A DNA stretch of 64,000 nucleotides from Patiria pectinifera. Taxonomy: Eukaryota; Echinodermata; Asteroidea; Valvatida; Asterinidae. Position 1 is the stretch's first letter. Every line of letters starts with the position of its first letter. The notes beneath the pieces are model-generated. The model was given only the letters and a program-made list of their open reading frames with translations, was not told the origin of the DNA and did no database searches. Made by a program: the position numbers and the translations under genes. The stretch is taken from positions 868,001 to 932,000 of the forward strand of contig CM057150.1 in the NCBI GenBank assembly GCA_029964075.1, written 5' to 3'. Shown here one piece after another: positions 35,074 through 44,443 of the stretch.

Positions 35074-36120
35074 AATGAGATAGTTATAAGAAACTGACAT
35101 GTTTACCAATTAATAGCCACAGCAGTCCAAGCCTATCTACCGGTACTCACTGACCAAATAAAATTACCAAACGACATCATGCACAGCCAACGCCCAGTCT
35201 AAAAGTCCACCACATGACGAAGGCGCCCAGGTTTTTTTTTTTTTTTACAGTACAAAGAAATTCGTAGAAAAATTCTTATGTCATAAGCAATTGTGTTTGT
35301 GTATTGAAAGTTCAACTTTTGGCTAGCAAACTTTATCATTGCATCTGATTGCACCACATGAAAAGGAAACAAATACAGGTGTGTCTTACTTCAAACAAAA
35401 ATCAACATGGCACGGATGTCATCACGGGGCTGCGGCCACTGATCCCGGATCCAAAAACTGTCCGCTTACACTCTCGCCGGACACACAGTACGTGCAGTGC
35501 GTGACTCTGGTCTTGTTTGTGATTATATCAGCTGATTTCTACCTGAAAGATTTCAGGAACTTTCCCTGACAATTGCAACATATAATTTTGCACCACACAC
35601 ACCATGACCAAAAAAGAAACGCCTGTAGTTCGTGGAAATTTGTAAAAAAAAAAAAAAAAGTGGTATGATGAAAGATAATCAGTGTTTTCGATTTGTCATG
35701 CGTATTTTGTGGGAATGTTATGGTGTGGGAAGGTAACTCGGCCCCTTTTGATATTTTTGCCCATTATCTGCCAGCATACTAGACTTGATTTTACGTGAAG
35801 TTATCCTACTGGCTCCGCGCACACAAACTATCGCTGCAATGCGCGTAGTCTGGTTCCCAGACCAAATTATGCTGACTATTTCTGATCAATTACCCACTTG
35901 GAAAAAACGTTTTCAATTGTGTACACAACATATAAGAGTATTTTGAATCGGCACTGCAAAAATTGTGTTTAGCATTTAAACACTTTGCTGAACACTTTCT
36001 TATTATCAGTTCGTAAACATGTTCAAATACTAAGAATGTTTTGAGTAAGGATGGATGTACCGTTTAGCAATTGAACATTGATGTTTAGTAGGAATCGACC
36101 ACATAATTGTTAGCTTCTTG
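35074..36120. other. Non-coding DNA
   Basis: No supported gene. A 76-codon frame at 35339-35569 is unrecognised and lacks splice context. Confidence 0.4.
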
Positions 36121-36124
36121 ATAG

Positions 36125-37095
36125 TGTAGCGCGACAGACCGCTGCCACCATTTAGCGAAATAACCCGAGTCCGTTTGGCCGAAATATACCGCCGACTTCC
36201 AATGTAGTAGCTCACAAATCAGATGGGGGAAGGGGTAATTAAATAATAGACAAGGACAAAGGAATTATATTGGACACTGACAACTGGGTTTCATGTGCCG
36301 TAATAAAAGATATAAGATTTATTCAATACTCAGTAGGGCCTGTAACTAAGGGGTGTGCATATGTGAATGAATGTGCCTCTTATTTGCTATGTGGGAGCCT
36401 CCTGTGGGGGGCTTATTGCGCACCGCGCCTCCTATAACAAAGGGGTTGCAGCCGCTGGTAACGAGCGCCTCTAGTGCACCCGGCTCTCCTCTGTGCTCTG
36501 GCCGCGACTGCTCATGCAGCCTCCAGTGAATCCTAGTTAGATCCAGTCAGCCTCCAGTAGCTCGCTGTGATCCCGATCCCAGTGAGGGACCAGCGGTACC
36601 CAGATCGTGAGTAAGCCTCCCGATCCTGTCCCGATGGACGTGTGTAGCCCAGATCCTGAGTAAGCCTCCTGTAGCTCCTGTGAATCCCGGTTAGATCCAG
36701 TCAGCCTCCAGTAGCTCGCTGTGATCCCGATCCCAGTGAGGGACCAGCGGTACCCAGATCGTGAGTAAGCCTCCCGATCCTGTCCCGATGGACGTGTGTA
36801 GCCCAGATCCTGAGTAAGCCTCCTGTAGCTCCTCCTCGCGCCGTGCACGACTGGAGTCCCGCTTCCGCAGTTCAGCTAACCAGCTATACTCACCAAGTCA
36901 ACTTGCCCGGCGAGTCCCACCCGAGAGAGAGAGAGAGCGCGCGCGATACGCTCGGCTTTTATAGCCGTGCCGCGGACGTAGCAGTGAGTCCTACATTGCG
37001 GACGTGGAAGAACCACGACTGTGCTGCGCGCCTAGCGCGCGGCGATAGCGCCCTCTTTTGACGCCTCTATACAGCGCAGAGCTGATTTCGCTACA
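36125..37095 (-). repeat. 3' LTR (971 bp)
   Basis: It matches 44784-45754 at every position I compared (constant offset 8659). On the minus strand it contains a TATA box (36956-36964), a donor-like GTGAGT (36893-36888) and an AATAAA signal (36323-36318). These place U3 at the right, a long R of about 600 bp, and U5 at the left. Confidence 0.95.
36539..36846 (-). repeat. 154-bp tandem duplication inside the LTR
   Basis: The phrase TTAGATCCAGTCAGCCTCC recurs with a period of 154 bp, giving nearly two full units. The same arrangement is present at 45198-45505 in the other LTR. It lies in the predicted R region, so it would be transcribed at both RNA ends. Confidence 0.85.
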
Positions 37096-37098
37096 CAG

Positions 37099-37109
37099 CC
37101 TCCTTCTTT
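37099..37109 (-). other. Polypurine tract
   Basis: On the element's sense strand AAAGAAGGAGG lies three bases before the 3' LTR. This is the expected position and composition for the primer of plus-strand DNA synthesis. Confidence 0.7.
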
Positions 37110-37540
37110 GCTTAGCCGTCCCGGCTATATCAGCTAAACTTAAATTCAATACAAGAAATCAGATATGCACCTCACATTTGGCCCAATTTAATAAACATTA
37201 CTGTTACAGAGTCATGGCGCCTCTTTAATAGCGCCTCATAAGGTGTGCCTACCATTTAGTAGACCTGCCTCTGTCGCCTCATAATTAAGGGCAACAGCAC
37301 GTTTTAATAATTCACTTAACTTTACGATAACATAGGCAGGTCTTGTGCCTATTAGTAAATTCAACTTTATTAAACTCTTGTAAACTTTATGAACACCTTA
37401 TTGCAAAACACTTCTAAACTTTATGAATGTGAACGAACTCTTATTCAAACTTTAGTGAACACTTATTAAAACTTTAACTTTAAACTTGCTCGAACATTAT
37501 CGAAACTTTTGGGCTAACAATTAGGGCAAGCACACAGGGC
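37110..37540 (-). other. 3' untranslated stretch of the retrotransposon
   Basis: AT-rich sequence with degenerate short repeats of the AACTTTATGAACACTTATT type. A similar stretch with different wording (CATCTTGTCAAA repeated) lies at 61500-61690 next to the decayed relative. Confidence 0.5.
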
Positions 37541-38584
37541 CTACACGATGAGGTCGTACACCCGTTCCTCCTTCTTCTCGCACAATAGTACGCCCTTTTC
37601 ATAAGTAGTGGTGGTTACTGTTTCCTTAATCTGCCGGATCTTGCCCTCCAGCAGCTTTCCTAGGGGTTGCATGACGGTGCGTTCGGGCTGGTCCTTGGCC
37701 TGAGCCTTCGGTGGCGCCTCCTCATCGTCGTCGTCGCTGGAAATGGTCAAGTCTTCCTCCAGTTGGTTGAGACTAGCCTTGGAAAGTTGGGGCCTCTCTT
37801 CTTGTGGGAATAGGCTGCAAGAAGCAGCCGGCGACAGGCACGCATCGTCCTCTGGGCCAGGGCGATGCGCGATGCTGAGGTCCATGGGTGCGTTGTCCTC
37901 CTGTTCCCAGCCTGTGGGTGTCTTCGGGGCTTCTGGGCTATCCTGAGGCGGTTCCCAGCCGGCCATCTCGTTTTCTAGGAGTTGCTTCGCCTCCATCCAC
38001 GATGTGGCATCCTCCAAGCTGCGCCTAACTTCGACTTTCCTGCAAGCAGCCTCCTGAGTCAGCCTCTTCCGGGGAGGCGGACTGTCGCCTCTCCTGCTAC
38101 TACTCCCCTCACCAACCTCCTTGGTTAATCGCACTTCCACCCATCGGCGGGGCGCCTCAGCTGTTGGCCTCTTCCGCTCAGGTGCCGTTTCCTCCTGGCT
38201 GCTGGTTGCCGCTCGTTCCCCCTGCTTCCTAGCTGCTCTCTCCTCCTCCGTCTCCAAGGCAATCCCATCCACCTCGTCGAACCTCTCCGGGTGCTCCTGC
38301 CGGTAGTGGCGGCGCAGGTTGTCCTTACGGACCGTCTTGAGGCCACAAACCAGGCACCATGCGTATAGCTTCGGTCCGTGCTCTGTTGTCATGTGCCGCT
38401 GCAGGCTCTGCCTCTGCTGGTACTCTAACGGGCACTCCTTGCACTCGTACGGAGGCGGCCTCTTCTCCTTCTTCTTTCCCGTCTTGCCCTTCTCCTCCTT
38501 TCGCTTCTCCGTCTTTTCTCCCGTCTTGTCTTTCTCCTCCTTGCGCTTCTCTTCCTTTTCTCCCATCTTGTCTTTTCCCGGCAT
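37541..38584 (-). CDS. ORF3: two-C2H2-zinc-finger protein of the retrotransposon, 347 aa
   Basis: The frame lies between pol and the 3' LTR, where env-like genes sit in other elements. Residues 1-44 are Lys/Glu-rich with three imperfect KMGEKEEKRKEE-type repeats. Finger 1 uses Cys48, Cys51, His64 and His69. Finger 2 uses Cys77, Cys80, His93 and His98. The middle is charged and Pro-rich with an acidic SSDDDDEE cluster. The last 45 residues are a Lys/Thr/Val-rich segment that is conserved in the relative at 61.7 kb. There is no signal peptide or membrane segment, so it is not an envelope. A nucleic-acid-binding or nuclear role is likely but unproven. The start has A at -3. Expression may need the spliced RNA suggested by the acceptor at 38641. 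Confidence 0.85.
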   Translation of the reverse strand: MPGKDKMGEKEEKRKEEKDKTGEKTEKRKEEKGKTGKKKEKRPPPYECKECPLEYQQRQSLQRHMTTEHGPKLYAWCLVCGLKTVRKDNLRRHYRQEHPERFDEVDGIALETEEERAARKQGERAATSSQEETAPERKRPTAEAPRRWVEVRLTKEVGEGSSSRRGDSPPPRKRLTQEAACRKVEVRRSLEDATSWMEAKQLLENEMAGWEPPQDSPEAPKTPTGWEQEDNAPMDLSIAHRPGPEDDACLSPAASCSLFPQEERPQLSKASLNQLEEDLTISSDDDDEEAPPKAQAKDQPERTVMQPLGKLLEGKIRQIKETVTTTTYEKGVLLCEKKEERVYDLIV

Positions 38585-38629
38585 GTTTCCCTTCCTTATC
38601 TCACTCCTTCCTCCTCGTTAGCTATTACT

Positions 38630-38664
38630 GAAGATTATCACCTAATAAGATAAAAGAAAAACAA
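38630..38664 (-). promoter_or_regulatory. Candidate splice acceptor for ORF3
   Basis: On the sense strand a long pyrimidine tract (TTGTTTTTCTTTTATC) ends in TTATTAG, with the AG at 38643-38642. It falls between the Gag-Pol stop and the ORF3 start. This is a strong match to a metazoan acceptor and would allow ORF3 to be the first frame of a spliced RNA. Confidence 0.5.
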
Positions 38665-38710
38665 TCATTACTGTACAACTATATACATGGGGTTCTCCTA
38701 CGTCGTGTGT

Positions 38711-41700
38711 TTAGCGGAAGCGAATCGGGGGTCGCCTCTTCCTGGGGGGATTTCTCCTCGGTGTCGTAACCGTTCCTGTGGCTTCGTTCGACTTTCCATG
38801 CTCGGTAGGTTGTTCACGTATGCAGCCTCCTTCTAAGGCTGCATCGTCCACATCTACTTCTGGGAGGCTTCCCCACGAACTGGAGCTTGTCCCTTCACGG
38901 GACTTCTCTTGAGGGGTTGTGCAGCCTCCTTCTAAGGCTGCACTGTCCATTGACTCCATTCCCACTTCTAGAGGGCTTCCCCCCGATCTGGAGCTTGTCC
39001 CTTCACGGGACTTCTCTCGAGGGGGTGTGCAGCCTCCTTCTAAGGCTGCACTCCCTGGTGAAAATGCATGGCTTCGCCTCCTGGCAGCAGGCGACACGGT
39101 CCAGTCCTCAAGTGGTTCGCCGAGGTAGGGCTTGAGGCGGTCGGCATGCACCACCTGTTTCTTCCCCCTTCGTGATCGTTGTATTCTGAACGTGACATCG
39201 GACAACCGGTCGAGGATCAGAAAAGGTCCCTCCCAGCGGGACATGAGTTTAGGAGTGACTCCTTTCTTTTTAGCAGGGTTGAACATGTATACAAACTTCC
39301 CCGCCTGATAGGCAGCCTCCTCGGTGCCCCTATCGTAAGTCCGCTTCTGGTGGCGGGCGCTTTTGCCCAGCCGTTCCCTCGCTTTGTCATGAGCGACTTG
39401 CATTCTCCCTCTCAAATCTTCTGCATAGTCTGTGGTTGGCCCCTCCTCTGCTGGCCTGGTTGTCTCTGTGGTGAGGTCGACCGGGAGCATCACCTCCCGG
39501 CCCAGCATCATGGCATTGGGTGTCTCTCCAGTTGACTCGTGAGGCACCGTCCGGTACGCGAATGTTGCGAAGGGCAACTGCTTGTCCCAGTCCTTTTGGT
39601 TGCGGCCCGGGTCCAACATCATGGAGACGGTAGCCAAAAGGGTCCGATTGAACCTTTCCACCATCCCGTCGGACTTTGGGTTATATGCGGTGGTGCGGGT
39701 TTTTCTTATACCCAACACCGCACACATGCTAGTGAAAACATCCGACAAGAAGTTTCTACCTTGGTCGGAGTGTAATTCCCGGGGGGTCCCAAAGCGGCAT
39801 ACAAAATTTGCCACAAAGGCGTCAGCAACCGTCGCTGCCTTTCCATCTGGGAGTGCGTAGGCCTCTACCCACTTCGTAAAGTAGTCCCCCACTACCAATA
39901 TCCATTTGTTCCCCCCTTCGGTTTCGGGCAGTGGACCAATGAGGTCTAGTGCCACGCGCTCCATTGGGCCTCCCACACGGTACTGCTGAAGTGGTGCCCG
40001 CCTCTTCTTAGGAGGCGACTTGCGCCTCGCGCAAGGACTACACTTCCGGCACACGGCCCTCACGTCCACGGCCATACGCCACCAATAATACCGCGTTTTA
40101 GCCTTGGCGAGCGTGCGAGCGACCCCAAAGTGGCCGCCCGTTTCGCCTCCGTGCAGCTTCTCCAAGAGAGAGTTCCTGTACGTTTCCGGTAAAACCACGT
40201 GCCAATGGGTTTGCTTCCCGTCATTAGACTCCCACCGACGGTACAGCACGGTTTGCCGCACCTCCAGTTGTTCCCATAGAGTCCAGTATGCCTTCGTCGC
40301 GGGGCTTAGTGATGAAACCTCCTTAAACTCGGGACGAGTTCCAACTTCTTTTGCTCGCAAGATGATTCCAATGGATGGGTCTTCGTCTTGGGCTCGGTGC
40401 ATATCCTCCAGTGTAATGTCGGGGTCGATTGTCACCATTCTTGACTCCTTCTTCTCGTCATCACTCCCCGTTATTTGGTCCGCAATCAGCTCGTCAACGT
40501 CTGTCCGTCCGCACTGGCCGCAAGGCCTGCGGGAGAGTGCGTCAGCATTCCCATGCTTTCGGCCGGGTCGATGTTCAATGATGTAGTCGTATTCCCCTAT
40601 CGCCTCAAGCCATCTCGCTATTTGGCCTTCTGGGTTTTTGAAGTTGGTGAGCCATCGGAGTGAGGCGTGGTCAGTTCGAACAGTTATTCGCCTCCCATAC
40701 AGGTACTGCCGGAAGTGCTTTAAGTAAGCCACAACGGCCAGCAACTCCCGCCGGGTAGCGCAGTAGTTCCGCTCCGGCTTAGAGAGCGTCCTACTTGCAT
40801 ACGCAATAACTCTTTCCTCCCCTTGTTGAATCTGAGAAAGGACTGCTCCAAGGCCTTCTCCACTCGCGTCAGTGTCCAACACGAACTCGCCATCCGGCTG
40901 TGGGTATGCCAGAATTGGAGCCTCTTGTAGCCGACTCTGTAGTTCATGAAAAGCTGCATCGCATTCTCCGTCCCAATTAAAGTCTCTCGCTTTCTCCGTG
41001 AGGCGATGGAGTGGCCGAGCGATTTCGGCGAAGCCTCTTATGAACCGCCTGTAATAAGAGGCGAGCCCCAGGAAGCTCCTCACTCCCTTCACGTCCGTCG
41101 GCGTTGGCCACGTTTGGACCGTCTCGATCTTATCGGGATCAGTGGACACTCCACTTTCAGATACCACATGTCCAAGGTACTTCACTGCCTTTTGGAACAG
41201 GAAGCATTTCCCTGGCTTCAGCTTTAGCCCCGCAGAGCGTAATCGCTGGAACACCTCCCGCAAGCGGCATATCTCCTCCGTAACACTCCTCCCGTACACA
41301 ATCACATCATCCAAATACACCAACAGTGTGTCCCATTGAAGCCCCGTTACTACACGCTCCATAAGCCTCTCGAAGGTCGCAGGGGCGTTGCACAAGCCGA
41401 AGGGCATCACCCTCCAGCTGTACAACCCCCCACGAACCACGAAAGCCGATTTTCGTTTCGCCTCCTCATCCAGTTCAATCTGCCAATAACCGGAGGCGAG
41501 GTCTAGGGTAGAAAACCACTTCGCTCCGGTTAGTGCATCAAGTGTGTCGTCTATGCGGGGAACCGGGTAGGCATCTTTTACTGTCACTGAGTTGAGTTTC
41601 CTATAGTCCACGCAAAAGCGGCGGCTGCCATCCTTCTTGCGCACTAGAACAATGTTGGAGGCCCACGGGCTGTCAGAGGGTTCGATGATCCCTCTCTCGA

Positions 41701-44443
41701 GTAGGTCCTCTACTTGTCTGGTGATCTCCTCCTGGTTGCAAGTGGGATGGCGCCTGGGTCTTTCCTTTATCGGCTTCGCATCTCCAGTGTCTATGTTGTG
41801 TTTTACCAAGTCGCAATTCCCAATGTCCCGGTCGTTCTTCGAGAAGACATCGGCGAAATCAGTGAGGAGGCTGGCTACCGCCTCGTGATGTTGGGGTTGT
41901 AAGTCACCTGTGCTACGCTTCCACAGATCCAGGAGATGAGGGGGAACACTAACGGACTGTGCGCCTCCTGCCGATGAGGCTTCAATTGGCGCCTCGTCTA
42001 CATCTCCCTCCTGAACCTGTGAGAGGCGACCTGCCATGGTCCCGCTCCGAAGAAGGCATTCCCTCTGTCCGGGGTTGAGAACACGCAAGGCCATAGTTCC
42101 ATCCTTTCCCGTCTTCACAAGCGTCCTTGCCAGAATTAATCCCTTATTTGCCAGCTCCTCGTTATCCGCCACTGGTTCGATGATTCCCAGTTCGTCAGCC
42201 TCCAATGTGTGAGTGGTTCTCCCTAGGACTAGCGCCTCATGGCCAGGAGGTATTACGGTATCTTCCGCTACAACCACCCGGGCGCAAAATGGTGTTCCCC
42301 AACGGGTGGTACACTGAAAGTGTTCCCCGTTGAGAATTAGTTCCCACCGTTTGAAGTCCAGCATGCCTCCAGTCGGTAGCAGGAAGTCCATGCCAAGAAC
42401 TCCCTGTGCGCTTACTTTAGCGAAAACTGCTCTAACCTGGCTGGTAGTCTTCCCGATTTTTAAGTCAACATTGGCCACACCTAACGTTTCCATAATTGTC
42501 CCATCGGCCTGATACACTTTGATGCCATCTTGCACCAGCTGGGGGCGCGTCTCAGGAGACATCCTGTAGTACACCTCGTCCGATATAATGGTGTCTGTTG
42601 TGCCTGTGTCTACAAGGAATGTGATGGTTGTGGATCGGATTTCGCCTTTCACATAGAATCCGTGGTTAGGCGATAACAGCGGTGCGAAAACCTTCCGTAC
42701 ACACTCAGGCATTGGTTTCTTTTGCATGTCTGGTTTGGTTTGCCGATCCTGCTTGGTCGCCTCAAGCCTCCCCTCGGATCTCAGGGTTGGCTGGAGCCCG
42801 TTTCCCGAGTGAGTCTGGTCAGCCTCCCGTTTGAGGCTGACGCCAGTTGTGCCCCGTTTTCTCTGTTTCTTTGTCGCCCTGTGAGGCTGCTTATGAACCT
42901 CCCGTTCCACCGCCAAAGTGTGGTGCAACCGGTCCGTGACCTGCGCCATCACCTCTTCTCTCACGAATTCCTTGAATTCCTCTTCTAGTCCCATTCTGCA
43001 ATTTTTCTTGTCCGGTGGCGGTGCCTTGGTGCCCCTCTGCTTCTCAATCTTTTCGAAGTTCTCGGTTGCCAGTGCTGCTTGGATCCCTTCGTCTAGGCTT
43101 GCCGGCCTCGCTCTGAAAATTCCCTCTCGGATTGACTGTGAACGGATTGCATCCGTGAAGTGTCCCCGTGCGAGGCGATCTCGTCCTGACTCCTCGAACT
43201 CCGGGTAAGCCAAAGCGGTGAGTTCACGGATGGCCTGACCAAGTTCCTGAATTGTCTCTTCAGGGCCCTGGCGTCTATTCCTCAGCTCCATCAGGAAATT
43301 CTCCGCCATTTGCCCCGGCCCGAAGCGAGCCGTGAGCAGTCCCATCAGTTCCTTAAAGGTGTATGGCTTCCCTGGTCCGTCTCCTCTGCAATTCGCGAGC
43401 ACCTTCACCGCCGCTCCTTTAAGGCTGGCAGCCAGAAAAACTGCAGCCTCCTCCTCGTTCCAAACGTTCGCCAACCGGCAGGACTCAAAGTGGCCCCGGT
43501 AGTCGATCCACGGCTGTCGTCCATCAAAACGGTCGGGAGTAATTCTCGGCCGCTTTGATTGTCTCCCAAATCTGTTGTCCCACTCGTCCCTTCCATGTAT
43601 CCTGGTGTCCCGTTTTAAGGGCCAGGGTGTTGGTGGAGAGTTTGATGTCTCCTTCTTCTCCGTACTATTCCTGTTGGGCCATCCTGGTCCACGTGAACTG
43701 GTCACCTCCGGTGTAGAGGTGATCATCTCCCATTCGCTACGGGTAGTTCGCACCGCCGGTGTCCCGATGGTTGCGATCCCTGCTTTTGATGTAGGAGGCT
43801 CCTGCGGTTTGCCGTCAGCCTCCTTCAGTGTCGATCCCTTGCTTGTCATTTGTACCACAGGAGGCGTACTAGGGGCAGACTCCCTAGTAACCTCCCGTTC
43901 AGCTGAGTGTGCGTTCTGAGGCGACCATAGCGGAGATAGCCGATGTGTGTCCCTTTGTTCCTGGCTTCTAGCTTCCGGTGCAGACTGGTCAGCCTCCTGA
44001 TAGTGTGAACATGAGGCTGACTCTGCATCTCCGCTGTACGAGGTTGGGGGTGGCCCGTATGTCGCCGCTGGGGGCCTAAGCTCCCACGTCCGGTTCTTCT
44101 TCATGACGTTGTGTATTCCTGAGGCTGCAAATGTTGAAGCCTCTCGTGCAGGTGATGTGAATGTGTTGTATCCCGAAGATCCCCTGGTCGCCATGAGGTC
44201 CATTGGTCTGTTCAGTGTCATCCCCGCCCAAGGAACGGACTGCCACAACTCCTCGAGTTTGACCATCCTCTCCTTGAGTTGTGTAATCTGCGCTTCCTTA
44301 TCGTCGTTTGCTTCGTAGAGATCCTGCAGGAGGTCCTCCTTCTCCTGCACCTCCAGCCTGAGAAACTCCACCTCCCTGTGTAGGTACTCCATTTCCCCGT
44401 CAGAGGCTCCAACGTCCCTTACAGCGTAGTCACGCTCGGCCAT
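38711..44443 (-). CDS. Gag-Pol polyprotein, 1910 aa, single frame
   Basis: Residues 17-67 form a coiled coil. 300-475 match the gypsy capsid fold, but I see no CCHC knuckle. Protease has VDTGTT (Asp612) and GVLGMDF (681-687). Reverse transcriptase spans about 890-1090 with YLDD at 1043-1046. RNase H has Asp1190, Glu1233 and Asp1258. The integrase HHCC finger uses His1431, His1438, Cys1465 and Cys1468. The core has Asp1500, Asp1560 and Glu1596 with the standard 35-residue spacing, followed by a GPF motif (1739-1741). The C-terminal 115 residues carry three AALEGGC repeats and a basic end. There is no stop or shift between gag and pol, so the Gag to Pol ratio must be set otherwise. The start has A at -3 and G at +4, a strong context. 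Confidence 0.97.
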   Translation of the reverse strand: MAERDYAVRDVGASDGEMEYLHREVEFLRLEVQEKEDLLQDLYEANDDKEAQITQLKERMVKLEELWQSVPWAGMTLNRPMDLMATRGSSGYNTFTSPAREASTFAASGIHNVMKKNRTWELRPPAATYGPPPTSYSGDAESASCSHYQEADQSAPEARSQEQRDTHRLSPLWSPQNAHSAEREVTRESAPSTPPVVQMTSKGSTLKEADGKPQEPPTSKAGIATIGTPAVRTTRSEWEMITSTPEVTSSRGPGWPNRNSTEKKETSNSPPTPWPLKRDTRIHGRDEWDNRFGRQSKRPRITPDRFDGRQPWIDYRGHFESCRLANVWNEEEAAVFLAASLKGAAVKVLANCRGDGPGKPYTFKELMGLLTARFGPGQMAENFLMELRNRRQGPEETIQELGQAIRELTALAYPEFEESGRDRLARGHFTDAIRSQSIREGIFRARPASLDEGIQAALATENFEKIEKQRGTKAPPPDKKNCRMGLEEEFKEFVREEVMAQVTDRLHHTLAVEREVHKQPHRATKKQRKRGTTGVSLKREADQTHSGNGLQPTLRSEGRLEATKQDRQTKPDMQKKPMPECVRKVFAPLLSPNHGFYVKGEIRSTTITFLVDTGTTDTIISDEVYYRMSPETRPQLVQDGIKVYQADGTIMETLGVANVDLKIGKTTSQVRAVFAKVSAQGVLGMDFLLPTGGMLDFKRWELILNGEHFQCTTRWGTPFCARVVVAEDTVIPPGHEALVLGRTTHTLEADELGIIEPVADNEELANKGLILARTLVKTGKDGTMALRVLNPGQRECLLRSGTMAGRLSQVQEGDVDEAPIEASSAGGAQSVSVPPHLLDLWKRSTGDLQPQHHEAVASLLTDFADVFSKNDRDIGNCDLVKHNIDTGDAKPIKERPRRHPTCNQEEITRQVEDLLERGIIEPSDSPWASNIVLVRKKDGSRRFCVDYRKLNSVTVKDAYPVPRIDDTLDALTGAKWFSTLDLASGYWQIELDEEAKRKSAFVVRGGLYSWRVMPFGLCNAPATFERLMERVVTGLQWDTLLVYLDDVIVYGRSVTEEICRLREVFQRLRSAGLKLKPGKCFLFQKAVKYLGHVVSESGVSTDPDKIETVQTWPTPTDVKGVRSFLGLASYYRRFIRGFAEIARPLHRLTEKARDFNWDGECDAAFHELQSRLQEAPILAYPQPDGEFVLDTDASGEGLGAVLSQIQQGEERVIAYASRTLSKPERNYCATRRELLAVVAYLKHFRQYLYGRRITVRTDHASLRWLTNFKNPEGQIARWLEAIGEYDYIIEHRPGRKHGNADALSRRPCGQCGRTDVDELIADQITGSDDEKKESRMVTIDPDITLEDMHRAQDEDPSIGIILRAKEVGTRPEFKEVSSLSPATKAYWTLWEQLEVRQTVLYRRWESNDGKQTHWHVVLPETYRNSLLEKLHGGETGGHFGVARTLAKAKTRYYWWRMAVDVRAVCRKCSPCARRKSPPKKRRAPLQQYRVGGPMERVALDLIGPLPETEGGNKWILVVGDYFTKWVEAYALPDGKAATVADAFVANFVCRFGTPRELHSDQGRNFLSDVFTSMCAVLGIRKTRTTAYNPKSDGMVERFNRTLLATVSMMLDPGRNQKDWDKQLPFATFAYRTVPHESTGETPNAMMLGREVMLPVDLTTETTRPAEEGPTTDYAEDLRGRMQVAHDKARERLGKSARHQKRTYDRGTEEAAYQAGKFVYMFNPAKKKGVTPKLMSRWEGPFLILDRLSDVTFRIQRSRRGKKQVVHADRLKPYLGEPLEDWTVSPAARRRSHAFSPGSAALEGGCTPPREKSREGTSSRSGGSPLEVGMESMDSAALEGGCTTPQEKSREGTSSSSWGSLPEVDVDDAALEGGCIREQPTEHGKSNEATGTVTTPRRNPPRKRRPPIRFR

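Noticed and set aside
36537..37061. Frames of 72-103 codons in the LTRs
   Set aside because: They lie in LTR repeats, partly from the 154-bp tandem unit, and have no protein features. The identical copies at 45196-45720 follow from LTR identity.
37541..38584. ORF3 as an envelope protein
   Set aside because: It has no signal peptide, no membrane segment and no Cys-rich ectodomain. The two C2H2 fingers point to a different role.
38887..44412. Many plus-strand frames of 60-160 codons opposite Gag-Pol
   Set aside because: They are antisense shadows of a long GC-rich coding region on the minus strand.
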